From Pacificoceanicola sp049803835 (GTDB lineage Bacteria; Pseudomonadota; Alphaproteobacteria; Rhodobacterales; Rhodobacteraceae), in the NCBI RefSeq assembly GCF_049803835.1, contig NZ_JBNAGK010000003.1, positions 62,001-126,000 of the forward strand: a stretch of 64,000 nucleotides of DNA. The letters run 5' to 3'. Shown piece by piece: positions 1-7,933 of the stretch. Numbering within the stretch: the stretch's first letter is position 1; every line of letters starts with the position of its first letter. The notes beneath the pieces are model-generated. The model searched no databases. It had not been told where the DNA came from and was given only the letters and a program-made list of their open reading frames with translations. A program made the position numbers and the translations under genes.

Positions 1-657
1 CTTCTTCTCGTCGAGCGGCTGGAAGCCGTCCGGGCCGACCGGCGAGACGCCGTTGGCGAGGAAGACGTGCTCCAGCACCTGGCTCATGAAGTTCTCGTCC
101 ACTTTCGTCGCCGCGACGAAGCCGTACATCTCTGGCGGGTTGTGCAGCTTGGCCAGCGCCGCCTCGACGTTGGCATAGCTGGTCGGCGGCTCCAGGCCTG
201 CCTCGTCGAACAGGTCCTTGCGGTAGACGATCATCTGCGTCCAGCCGTCCACCGGAACGGAGGCCGTCTCGCCCTCGTAAGCCGCCATCGCCAGCGCGCC
301 CGGCGCGAAGGTATCCGTGCCAAGCGCGTCGATCACCTCGGTTGCCGCCTCGGTGTCGAGGATGCCCGCCTCGGCCCAGGGCAGGGCATATTGCAGGGTG
401 TGGTAAATCACGTCCGGAAGGTCACCGGCGGCAAAGGCGGCGGTGGCGCGGGTGCCGAGATCGCTCTCCGTCACCGGGATCACCTCGACGGCGGTGCCGG
501 TCATCTTCTCGAAGGCCGCCGCCATCTCCTCCTGCTTGGCCAGCCGCTCGGGCTGCTCCTCGGTGGTCCAGAAGCGGATGGTGTCCGCCTGCACGGCCCC
601 GGCGAGGAAGGCCAGCGCCATGGCGGTGCCGGTCAGCAATGTCTTGTGCTTGGTCAT
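1..657 (-). CDS. ABC transporter extracellular sugar-binding protein (N-terminal part)
   Basis: This is the first 219 codons of a family-1 solute-binding protein; the gene runs off the window edge. The N-terminus (MTKHKTLLTGTAMALAFLAG, then AVQA-DT) is a Sec signal peptide with likely cleavage near residue 24. The mature start reads TIRFWTTEEQPERLAK, typical of SBP_bac_1 proteins that deliver sugars to an inner-membrane permease. Further along, PVDGWTQMIVYRKDLFDEAGL is the lobe-hinge region usual in this family. The gene starts 50 bp after the stop of a LacI regulator on the same strand, so the regulator and transporter probably form one sugar-responsive operon. The sugar cannot be told from the sequence. 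Confidence 0.85.
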   Translation of the reverse strand, partial: MTKHKTLLTGTAMALAFLAGAVQADTIRFWTTEEQPERLAKQEEMAAAFEKMTGTAVEVIPVTESDLGTRATAAFAAGDLPDVIYHTLQYALPWAEAGILDTEAATEVIDALGTDTFAPGALAMAAYEGETASVPVDGWTQMIVYRKDLFDEAGLEPPTSYANVEAALAKLHNPPEMYGFVAATKVDENFMSQVLEHVFLANGVSPVGPDGFQPLDEKK

Positions 658-707
658 TTGGTCTTGTTCTCCCAGTTGGTCGGTTTCTTATCGTTTCAAG
701 TGGTTTT

Positions 708-1781
708 TTACGGTTTCTCATGGCCCGGGGCTGGGCCATGCGAGCCGCGGGCGAGGAAACGCGCCGGGACAAGCTCCCGGCACGCCTCGGGCGGCGCACC
801 GCGGATCAGGTCGATCAGCAATTCCGCCAGCCGCTCCCCGGCCTTGCGGATGTCCACCGCCCAGGTGGTCAGGTCCGGGGTGATCAGCGCACTTTCCGGA
901 ATGCCGTCGTAGGAAATCAGCGAGAGGTCCCGCCCGATGGTCAGCCCGCGCGTCCTTGCGGCCTCGTAGGCCCCGAGCGCGGCGCGGTCGACCGAATAGA
1001 CGATCGCCGTCGCCGGATCGGCCAGCGAGACCAGCATATGCGCCGCCGCCTCGCCCGCCGCCGCATTGACCGCCGGTTCCGAGACCAGCGCCGGATCGAA
1101 GCCAAGGCCGGCGGCGTTCAGCCCGGCTTCGTAGCCATCCCGGCGCAATTGCGCATAGGTGTAGCCTGTGCCGCCCGGCACGAAGCCGATTCGGCGGTGC
1201 CCGAGCCCGGCGAGGGTCTTCACCGCCTCGCACATGGCGTCTTCGCTGGTGATGTCGTAGCAGGCGCAGCCGGTCATGTCGGCGGTGCGGCCGTAGAGCA
1301 CGAAGGGAATGCCCTGCTCCCGCAGATAGTCGATTCGGGTGTCCGACAGGCGCGTGCGCGGCAGCACGAAGCCATCCGCCTTGCGCTCGTCCGCAAGCTT
1401 GCCCATCAGCCGCAGCGTATCCTGATCGTTCGCCGCCGTGGCGACGGTCAGGGTCCAGTCCTGCCGCGAGGCGGCCTCGGACAGCCCGGCAAGGAACTTG
1501 TCCACGAAGGGGCGATGTGCGTCATGCTCCGTCACCTCCAGCACCAGCCCGATGGAGCGCGTGCGCCCGGTGCGGATCGCCTGCGCGTGGCTGAGCGGGC
1601 GGTATCCGAGGGTTTCCGCAGCCTTGCGGACGCGGGTGCGCGTGCTTTCGGAAATGTCCGGATAATTGTTCAGGGCTCGGCTGACGGTACCCTTGGTCAG
1701 GTCGAGATGACTGGCCAGATCGGCAATCGTCACCCGCTTTGCGCGGCTTGCTGTCCGTGAACTGGTCCCGTCCCGATGCAT
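708..1781 (-). CDS. LacI family transcriptional regulator
   Basis: This is a 357-residue LacI/GalR repressor. The helix-turn-helix is at about residues 17-39 (VTIADLASHLDLTKGTVSR), followed by the minor-groove hinge (about 58-75) and a periplasmic-binding-protein-like sensor domain to about residue 330. Length and order are normal for the family. It lies just upstream of a sugar-binding protein on the same strand, which suggests local control of sugar uptake. Its own 5' region carries three GGTTTCGG-type palindromes (1815-1864), so autoregulation is likely. The start is the first good ATG after the operators; a start 14 codons further in, just before the helix-turn-helix, cannot be excluded. 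The effector is unknown. Confidence 0.9.
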   Translation of the reverse strand: MHRDGTSSRTASRAKRVTIADLASHLDLTKGTVSRALNNYPDISESTRTRVRKAAETLGYRPLSHAQAIRTGRTRSIGLVLEVTEHDAHRPFVDKFLAGLSEAASRQDWTLTVATAANDQDTLRLMGKLADERKADGFVLPRTRLSDTRIDYLREQGIPFVLYGRTADMTGCACYDITSEDAMCEAVKTLAGLGHRRIGFVPGGTGYTYAQLRRDGYEAGLNAAGLGFDPALVSEPAVNAAAGEAAAHMLVSLADPATAIVYSVDRAALGAYEAARTRGLTIGRDLSLISYDGIPESALITPDLTTWAVDIRKAGERLAELLIDLIRGAPPEACRELVPARFLARGSHGPAPGHEKP

Positions 1782-1814
1782 CGTCGATTCGTCCTCCCAC
1801 GACTAGGGGAGCGT

Positions 1815-1864
1815 CCGAAACCGGTTTCGGCAAGCTTCGAAATCGGTTTCGGAACAGGTTTCGG
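1815..1864. promoter_or_regulatory. Three tandem LacI-type operator-like palindromes
   Basis: CCGAAACCGGTTTCGG at 1815-1830 is a perfect 16-bp palindrome. A second site (1837-1852) has the same outer letters with one asymmetric pair near the centre. A third (1851-1864) keeps the right half GGTTTCGG with a decayed left half. The three right halves start at 1823, 1845 and 1857. A palindrome with a central CG is the usual shape of LacI-family operators, and the cluster lies 34-83 bp upstream of the regulator gene. The rest of the 1782-2083 gap shows no gene. Confidence 0.7.
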
Positions 1865-2083
1865 TGCTGCGCATGCGAAAGGAAGCCTGTCACGGGCATA
1901 CAATTGCGCCGGGTTTGCCAAGCTTTGTTCCGGGTTGGACGGGCTGTGCAGATGCAGAAAAAACGCGTGCCCGAATTTTGGGCACTCCCGCGTTTCGGGA
2001 CAATCTTGAGACAGAGGATCGCCAGTGCCATGCGCGCGGCAGGCGCGGCCTGGCACTGGCGAGTCAAACCTGTCCGGAACCGT

Positions 2084-3058
2084 TCAGGCCGCGAGCAGCG
2101 CCCGCGCGGTCTCTTCGTCGGTGATCAGCCCGTCGAGCAACGCCCCGGCCAGGGCGGCTCGGATGGCCGCATGCTTGGCGGTGCCATGCGCCGCGCCGAT
2201 CACCGGGCCGTTCGGCGTGGGGCGCAGGGCGGCGGAGGACACCCGCTCGTTGATCTCGTCCGCGATCAGTTTGCCGGCCGCGTCGAAGACGAAACCGATG
2301 ATCTCACCCACGGCCCCCTTGGCGAGCAGCCGCGCCTGATCCTGCGCCGTGATGAAGCCGTCCACCACCAGCGGCGGATTGGCCAGCATCGGCCCGATGC
2401 CGACGAACCGCACATCAGTCCGGTCCGCCAACATCCGCGTGTTGGCCAGCGTGGCCTGGCCCAGCAGCGCGGTGCGTTCTTCGGCGGTGGCGGCGATGAC
2501 GGGCAGGGGCATGGGATAGGTCTGGGCAGTCACCTTGTCGGTGATGGTGAACAGCACGTTGTAGTAGGCGGTGGAGCCGTCCGGGGCGATGTTGCCGGTC
2601 AGCGAGACGATCTTGTGCTGCTTGCAGTCCAGATGCGGCATGTGCTCGATCGCGCCCCGCAGCGTCCGCCCGGTGCCGAGGCCGATGACCTGCGGCGCCG
2701 CGCGCCCGAGCCAGCTTTCGATCATGTCGCCGGTGGCATGCGAGACCGCCACGCCGGTGGCCTTGTCCGAGCCGAGCGCGGGGACGACCTCGCAGATCTG
2801 CAGGCCGAACCTGTCCTGCAGCCGCCGGGCCAGCTCCATGCATTCGGCAACGGGATGGTCGATGCGTGTCTTGATCAGCCCGGCCTGCATCGCCTGCGCC
2901 ACGAGCCGCTGCGCCGATTGCCGCGAGATGCCCATCGCCACCGCGATCTCGTCCTGTTTCATGCCGGCCACGTAGGCTAGCCAAGCCGCCCGCGCGGCGT
3001 CGTCGAGTTTTCTGTCTGCTGATTTCATTGGAGTTTCTGGTCCGGACTGCTGCGCCAT
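2084..3058 (-). CDS. SorC/DeoR-type sugar-binding transcriptional regulator
   Basis: This 324-residue protein has an N-terminal helix-turn-helix (about 33-55, KQDEIAVAMGISRQSAQRLV) and a C-terminal sugar-binding domain of the SorC family. That domain shows IGLGTGRTL, RFVGIGPM, GAVGEIIGFVFD and the terminal GPVIGAAHGTAKHAAIRAAL region. Such regulators bind phosphorylated sugars and control polyol or sugar operons. The ATG at 3058 is chosen because GGAG stands nine bases upstream; the next Met (3028) has no ribosome-binding site. No sugar genes of its own lie beside it on this strand, so the target could be the sugar transporter that continues beyond position 1 or something elsewhere. Confidence 0.88.
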   Translation of the reverse strand: MAQQSGPETPMKSADRKLDDAARAAWLAYVAGMKQDEIAVAMGISRQSAQRLVAQAMQAGLIKTRIDHPVAECMELARRLQDRFGLQICEVVPALGSDKATGVAVSHATGDMIESWLGRAAPQVIGLGTGRTLRGAIEHMPHLDCKQHKIVSLTGNIAPDGSTAYYNVLFTITDKVTAQTYPMPLPVIAATAEERTALLGQATLANTRMLADRTDVRFVGIGPMLANPPLVVDGFITAQDQARLLAKGAVGEIIGFVFDAAGKLIADEINERVSSAALRPTPNGPVIGAAHGTAKHAAIRAALAGALLDGLITDEETARALLAA

Positions 3059-3274
3059 CGTGAGAGACTCCGCGGAAATAGGCAAGCAAAACGGGATGCG
3101 GTCTGTGCCTCCCGGATGATCAAATGAGGTAAAAACAGGCTTAACACCGCGCGCGCAGCGGTTACCATACGGTATTGGCGGGTTTGTTAGGAGTTTTCGG
3201 AGTAGGCTGACGCCATCGAACGCGATGGGAGGACGCCCCGGCCTTGACCGGCCAGTTGCAAAGGAGCCGAACCC

Positions 3275-3457
3275 ATGTGCATTTCCGCCGAAGCGCTTGC
3301 CGTCTTCCTGAACCTGCTCTCCGCCGAGATCATCACCACCGAACCGGGCCGCATCATCGTCGATGCCACCGAAGGCGCGGTGCATTGGGTCGCGCATGAG
3401 GACAAATGGTGCACCATGGGGCCGGAATTCGAGAAGCGCCGCCGGCTCGACCTGTGA
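3275..3457 (+). CDS. Small hypothetical protein (60 aa)
   Basis: This short reading frame has a good ribosome-binding site (AGGAG nine bases before the ATG). The product has a hydrophobic amphipathic N-terminal part (residues 4-20) and then a polar C-terminus rich in charged residues, with two Cys (2 and 46) and two His. It matches no family I recognise. It stands alone between the divergently read SorC regulator and the convergent YCII gene. It is likely real because start, site and uninterrupted frame agree, but no function can be given. Confidence 0.5.
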   Translation: MCISAEALAVFLNLLSAEIITTEPGRIIVDATEGAVHWVAHEDKWCTMGPEFEKRRRLDL

Positions 3458-3463
3458 CCTGTC

Positions 3464-3802
3464 TCAGCTGATCGGGTCGTACATGAACTCCCGCAGCTCC
3501 TGCGCGCAGCGGCAGGCGACGGCGATCTTCCGCGCCCAGTCCACCGCCTCCCTGCGGGTCGGCACCTCCAGCACGGTGAAGCCGCCGTCAAGGTGACTGC
3601 CCGGGTAGGTTTCCTCCGAAACGGTGCCATCGCCGGAGATCAGCACCGGGGCGACGCCCTCGTGAATGCCGCCGCCAAAGACATAGACCCCCGCCGCCTT
3701 CGCCTCCAGGATCACGGCCCGGGAGTCGATGCCCGCCTGCTCGAACTCCGCCGGGGTGAGTTGCATGGCGCGGGAGGGGAAGGAGATCAGGTATTTGGTC
3801 AT
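3464..3802 (-). CDS. YCII-related / DGPF family protein
   Basis: The 112-residue protein has the ferredoxin-like fold of the YCII/DGPF group. It begins MTKYLISFPSRAMQ, contains the glycine turn VFGGGIHEG and the GGFTVLEVPTRREAVDWA segment, in which the last strand and helix are typical. Members are small dimeric proteins; some take part in sigma-factor (ECF) systems, but no sigma factor lies nearby. It starts about 70 bp downstream of the fadB/J stop and reads on the same strand, beyond a good terminator, so it is probably transcribed alone. It converges with the 60-residue gene, leaving six bases between the stops. Confidence 0.8.
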   Translation of the reverse strand: MTKYLISFPSRAMQLTPAEFEQAGIDSRAVILEAKAAGVYVFGGGIHEGVAPVLISGDGTVSEETYPGSHLDGGFTVLEVPTRREAVDWARKIAVACRCAQELREFMYDPIS

Positions 3803-3840
3803 GGCTACGACGGTGGTGCAGCCCGGCGAGTCTGGCAAGG

Positions 3841-3866
3841 AAAAAGGGGGCCGCACGGGCCCCCTT
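3841..3866 (-). terminator. Rho-independent terminator of the fad operon
   Basis: On the minus strand a 9-bp stem (arms AAGGGGGCC / GGCCCCCTT, loop of five) is followed directly by a run of T (complement of aaaaa at 3841-3845). It stands eight bases after the stop of the fadB/J gene. Confidence 0.9.
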
Positions 3867-3873
3867 CGTCGTC

Positions 3874-6075
3874 TTATGCCGCGGCCTTCTCGCCGCCGAA
3901 GCGGCCATAGAAGCTCTGGTTCTTGTCGGCCATCTCGCGCAGCAGCTCTGGGCATTGGAAGCGGGGCCCATGCGCCGCCTCCAGCGCGTCACAGCGCTCC
4001 GCCGCATAAGGCGCGCCGATCATGTCGAGCCAGGACAGCGGCCCGCCCGACCAGGGCGCGAAGCCCCAGCCGAGGATCGCCCCCACGTCGCCCTCGCGGA
4101 TGTCCATGAGCACGCCTTCCTCCAGCGCCCGCACCGCCTCCAGCGATTGCACGAACAGCAGCCGGTGCTGGACGAGGGTCAGGTCCGGCTGCTCCGCCGC
4201 CTCCGGGTACTGCTTTGCCACGGCCTCCGACAGCCCTGTACGCTTGCCCTTGTCGTCGTAGTCGTAGAAACCCGCGTTGGCCTTCCGGCCCAGCCGCCCT
4301 TGCTCTTCCATCCAGAAGATCACCTCGTCGACCTCGCCATCCGGGTAGGCATCGCCCATGGCGGCCTTCGTCGCGCGGGCGATCTTGGCCCCGAGGTCGA
4401 TGGATGTCTCATCCACCAGCTGCAGCGGCCCGAGCGGCATGCCGACCAGTTTCGCGGCATTCTCGATCAGGGCAGGGGAGACGCCCTCCTTCACCATGCG
4501 CAGCCCCTCGTTGATATAGGGAATGATGCAGCGGTTGGCGTAGAAGAACCGCGCATCGTTCACCACGATCGGCGTCTTGCGGATCTGCCGCACGTAGTCG
4601 AGCGCCTTGGCCACGGCCACATCGCCGGTTTCCTTGCCCTTGATGATCTCCACCAGAAGCATCTTCTCGACCGGCGAGAAGAAGTGGATGCCGATGAACC
4701 GCTCCGGGTCCTTCGACGCCTTCGCCAGCTCGGAGATCGGCAGGGTGGAGGTGTTGGTGGCAAAGATGCAGTCCTCGCCGGTCACCGCGTCCACCGCCTT
4801 TGTCACCTCCGCCTTGATCTTCGGGTCCTCGAAGACCGCCTCGATGATCAGGTCACAGCCCTTGAGCGCATCGTAATCGGTGGTCGCCGTGATGCGGTCC
4901 ACCATGGCCTGCGCCTGCTCTTCGCTGACCTTCTTGCGCTGCACGCCTTTCTGGGCATGGGCTTCGGTATAGGCCTTGCCCTTGTCGGCGGCCTCCTGCT
5001 TCTGGTCGATCAGCACCACCTCGATCCCGGCCTGCGCAGAAACCAGCGCGATGCCCGCGCCCATCATGCCCGCGCCGAGCACGCCGACCTTCTTCACCTT
5101 CTGGTCGGCCACGTCCTTCGGCCGCACCGCGCCTTTCTCCAGCGCCTCCTTGTTGATGAACAGCGAGCGGATCATTGCGGCGGAGGAGGGGTTCATCAGC
5201 ACGTTGGTGAACCAGCGGGCCTCGATCTTCAACGCCGTCTCGAACGGGACCAGCGCCCCTTCATAAACCGCCGACAGCAGCGCCTTGGCCGCCGGATAGA
5301 CGCCCTTGGTCTTGCCGTTGACCATGGCGGAAGCGCCGACGAAGGTCATGAAGCCCGCCGGGTGATAGGGCGCACCGCCGGGCATCTTGTAGCCCTTGGC
5401 GTCCCAGGGCTTCACGAGGTCCGCATCCGTCGCGGACAGCACCCAGGCCTTCGCCGCCGCCAGCGGGTCCTCGACCACCTCGTCGACGACACCGGCCCGC
5501 ATCGCGCCCTTGGGATCGTTCAGCTTGCCTTCGAGCAGCAGCGGCGAGGCCGCCATCGCGCCCATCTTGCGCACGAGGCGCGTGGTGCCGCCCATGCCCG
5601 GGAAGATGCCGACCATGATCTCCGGCAGGCCGATCTTCGCCTTCGGATTGTCGGCGGCAAAGATCCGGTGGCAGGCCAGCGGGATTTCCAGCCCGATGCC
5701 CAGGGCCGTCCCCGGCAGCGCCGCCGCCACCGGCTTGCCGCCCTTGTTGGTCTTCGGGTCCATGCCCGCCCGCTCCAGCTTCCGCAGGATGCCATGGGCG
5801 TTCATGATGCCTTCGAACAGGCCCCGCGCCGGATCGTCGCCCGCGCTTTCCTTCATCTTCGCGATGACGTTGAGGTCCATGCCGCCGGCAAAGCTGTCCT
5901 TGCCGGAGGTGATGACGATGCCCTTGACCGCCTCGTCCGCCAAGGCGTCGTCGATCAGGCCGTCGAGCAGGGGCCAGGCCTCCATGCTCATGACATTCAT
6001 GGACTTGCCGGGCACGTCCCAGGTGATCACCGCGACGCCGTCGTCGCCCTTGGTCATGGTAAAGTCGCTCATCAT
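3874..6075 (-). CDS. fadJ: Fatty-acid oxidation complex alpha subunit (enoyl-CoA hydratase / 3-hydroxyacyl-CoA dehydrogenase)
   Basis: This 733-residue fusion carries out the second and third steps of beta-oxidation. The N-terminal crotonase domain (about 1-200) has FAGGMDL, and E130 (GLEIPLACH) and E152 (PEIMVGIFPGMGG) at the positions of the two catalytic glutamates. The Rossmann motif VGVLGAGMMGAGIA is at about 330-343, and the dehydrogenase catalytic His lies in IGIHFFSPVEKM. Two C-terminal 3HCDH domains follow. Length matches FadB/FadJ. It is the last gene of an operon with the thiolase upstream, but two NTF2-type genes stand between them. The start is MMSDF (6075 or 6072). The symbol is by family; FadB and FadJ cannot be told apart here. 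Confidence 0.95.
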   Translation of the reverse strand: MMSDFTMTKGDDGVAVITWDVPGKSMNVMSMEAWPLLDGLIDDALADEAVKGIVITSGKDSFAGGMDLNVIAKMKESAGDDPARGLFEGIMNAHGILRKLERAGMDPKTNKGGKPVAAALPGTALGIGLEIPLACHRIFAADNPKAKIGLPEIMVGIFPGMGGTTRLVRKMGAMAASPLLLEGKLNDPKGAMRAGVVDEVVEDPLAAAKAWVLSATDADLVKPWDAKGYKMPGGAPYHPAGFMTFVGASAMVNGKTKGVYPAAKALLSAVYEGALVPFETALKIEARWFTNVLMNPSSAAMIRSLFINKEALEKGAVRPKDVADQKVKKVGVLGAGMMGAGIALVSAQAGIEVVLIDQKQEAADKGKAYTEAHAQKGVQRKKVSEEQAQAMVDRITATTDYDALKGCDLIIEAVFEDPKIKAEVTKAVDAVTGEDCIFATNTSTLPISELAKASKDPERFIGIHFFSPVEKMLLVEIIKGKETGDVAVAKALDYVRQIRKTPIVVNDARFFYANRCIIPYINEGLRMVKEGVSPALIENAAKLVGMPLGPLQLVDETSIDLGAKIARATKAAMGDAYPDGEVDEVIFWMEEQGRLGRKANAGFYDYDDKGKRTGLSEAVAKQYPEAAEQPDLTLVQHRLLFVQSLEAVRALEEGVLMDIREGDVGAILGWGFAPWSGGPLSWLDMIGAPYAAERCDALEAAHGPRFQCPELLREMADKNQSFYGRFGGEKAAA

Positions 6076-6156
6076 TCTCTCCGTCTGTCGTCTTGGGTCC
6101 GGCCGGTGGCGATGCCGCAGGCCCTTGTGGTTCGGTTTCCCGGGCTGGCCTTGCCG

Positions 6157-7026
6157 TCAGCGTCCGAGGGTCCAGTCGATGTGTTCGCTGGACGACTGGA
6201 TGGCCGATATCCGCCAGTCGTCCCCGTCCTTTTGCAGTTCGAACCGCATGTGCACCGGGTCCATGATCAGCGTGGTCCGGCTCAGCAGGCGCACCCGCGT
6301 GTGCACCACCCGGGACTTGCCGTCCGGGCTGATGTCCTTGGCCAAGATTTCCCGGAAGATGTCGGTCACGTTCTGTTTGCGGATGCCGTCCCGGTAGAGC
6401 TCGAAATCCTTCTCCAGCTCGTCCAGCGAGTTGATTGCATAACCCAGACCGTCCCGCACCTCGATCCGCAGGGGCAGGGCGAACAGCGATTGGTAGAGCG
6501 CGAAGTTGTTCTCGATCAGTGCTTTGGTCAGAAGCTCGCTGACCTGCGGAAACGCGGGATCGGGCGGCGCGAAGGCTCTGCCGTCCTTGTGGGTGAAGGT
6601 GAAGACGCCGTCCTGCGCCGTCACTTTCATGTCGACATCGGAGTACCAGGCGGTCTCCGTCTTCGTATGCGTGCCGATCACCACGAAAGCCCCCGGCGCG
6701 TCGCTCAGGTTCTGCATGTGATGGCCGTTCCGGTCTCCCGCCGGGAAGGCCGCGCAGTCGCCAACGCGCATCTCCACCGGGCCGTCGTCGTCGACCAGCG
6801 TCAGCACGCCTTCCGTCACGACGAGGAATTCGTCCTGCTCCTCGTGCCAGTGCCGCAGCGAGGACATCGCTCCGGGGGCCAGACGCACGAGGTTCGCCCC
6901 GAACTGGGTGATCCCCGAGGCCGCGCCGAGCTTCTGGCTCGTGCGCCCGCGAACCGCGCGGTCATGCGGTTCGGGATAGGCCGATCCGGATTTCGACGGG
7001 ATCGAGGACAGGTCGATCTTCGGCAT
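6157..7026 (-). CDS. Cupin - NTF2-like fusion protein
   Basis: A 289-residue protein of two parts. Residues about 45-130 form a cupin barrel: SLRHWHEEQDEFLVVTEG carries the His-x-His...Glu metal set, and a second motif GDCAAFPAG...NGHHMQN follows. Residues about 155-289 form an NTF2/SnoaL-like domain (FELYRDGIRKQNVTDIF, then MDPVHMRFELQKDGDDWRISAIQ). The C-terminal domain closely resembles both halves of the next gene upstream, so the pair arose by duplication. It lies 29 bp after that gene and 81 bp before fadB/J, inside a beta-oxidation operon. The cupin half suggests metal-dependent small-molecule binding or catalysis; the substrate is unknown. Confidence 0.85.
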   Translation of the reverse strand: MPKIDLSSIPSKSGSAYPEPHDRAVRGRTSQKLGAASGITQFGANLVRLAPGAMSSLRHWHEEQDEFLVVTEGVLTLVDDDGPVEMRVGDCAAFPAGDRNGHHMQNLSDAPGAFVVIGTHTKTETAWYSDVDMKVTAQDGVFTFTHKDGRAFAPPDPAFPQVSELLTKALIENNFALYQSLFALPLRIEVRDGLGYAINSLDELEKDFELYRDGIRKQNVTDIFREILAKDISPDGKSRVVHTRVRLLSRTTLIMDPVHMRFELQKDGDDWRISAIQSSSEHIDWTLGR

Positions 7027-7055
7027 GGTCCGTCAACTCCCCTTGCGTGCGGGTC

Positions 7056-7928
7056 TCATTGCGCCGCCGTCCTGTGCCAGTTCAAATGCCCGAGGCCATG
7101 CCGGATGGCCTGCATGCGCCAGCTGCCATCCGCGTGTTTCACCAGGGTCATTTCGCTCTCGTAAGGGTCCACGATCATCCGGTCCCGGTTCAGAACGAAG
7201 GTCTTGTATCGCCCCTTGATCGTTGTCGGGGTAATGTAGCGGGCGGCCTTCACGTTGCGCACCACATCGGTCACGCCGTGGATCTTGAACTCGTTCATGT
7301 AGAGCTCGAAATCCGCCTTCATCTCCTCGAAGCTGGAAAACTGGCTCTCGCCCTTCCGGGAATGCATGGTGATCGGATAGTCGATCACCGCGTGCAGCCC
7401 GAGGACATCCCCGGTCAGGTAGTGCTGCGTCACCGTGTTCACCAGCCCCTGGAAGATCCCGAAGGCTTCGAAATCCTGCGCGTCGATGCCCATCGGCGGG
7501 GTGCTGCGCGCCTCCTCCGGCAGGACCGGCCAGGCCTGTGTGGTCATGCTGGTCTCCGACAGGAAGTTGAGCCAGCGCCCGTCCGCCTGTTGCTCGAAGC
7601 GCATCTGGGTGGTGTAGGGCTCCCGGGCCAGCATGTCTCCCCGGAACAGCCGGGTGATGTGATGGCCGTCGAGCACGCCGAGGATGTCGATCCGCGCGGC
7701 GATGCAGCGTCGCTCGATCCGGTCCACGCCGCGGGACGCCAGCTCGCGCATGTAGCGCAGGAAACTCTCGGTCAGCGCCTCCGCCGTGGAAAAGGTCATG
7801 CTGCCGTCCACCGTCGTCATGGTCTGGGGCAGGCGGATGTACCGCAGGAAGGCGGGGCTATCACGGTCGTGCATCGCCTGCGTCATGCCGTCGAGCGCAG
7901 CCTGATAGATATCCCTCGCCTTCAGCAT
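7056..7928 (-). CDS. Protein with two tandem NTF2-like domains
   Basis: This 290-residue protein appears to hold two NTF2/SnoaL-like domains (about 1-135 and 150-290). The repeats align at FLRYMRELASRGVDRIE / FELYMNEFKIHGVTDVV and at TTQMRFEQQADGRWLNF / ESEMTLVKHADGSWRMQ. NTF2-like cones often bind or isomerise small hydrophobic molecules, or act as dimer scaffolds. The gene begins five bases after the thiolase stop, so it is tightly coupled to beta-oxidation, and it is followed by the cupin-NTF2 gene. No signal peptide is visible, so it acts in the cytoplasm. No catalytic assignment can be made. Confidence 0.8.
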   Translation of the reverse strand: MLKARDIYQAALDGMTQAMHDRDSPAFLRYIRLPQTMTTVDGSMTFSTAEALTESFLRYMRELASRGVDRIERRCIAARIDILGVLDGHHITRLFRGDMLAREPYTTQMRFEQQADGRWLNFLSETSMTTQAWPVLPEEARSTPPMGIDAQDFEAFGIFQGLVNTVTQHYLTGDVLGLHAVIDYPITMHSRKGESQFSSFEEMKADFELYMNEFKIHGVTDVVRNVKAARYITPTTIKGRYKTFVLNRDRMIVDPYESEMTLVKHADGSWRMQAIRHGLGHLNWHRTAAQ

Positions 7929-7933
7929 GCCCC

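Noticed and set aside
3955..7164. Long open frame on the plus strand (over 1000 codons) across the fadB/J gene
   Set aside because: It is an antisense shadow: the minus strand carries a full FadB/J with all motifs, and such frames are common in GC-rich DNA. Its product is His/Arg/Gly-rich with no family features.
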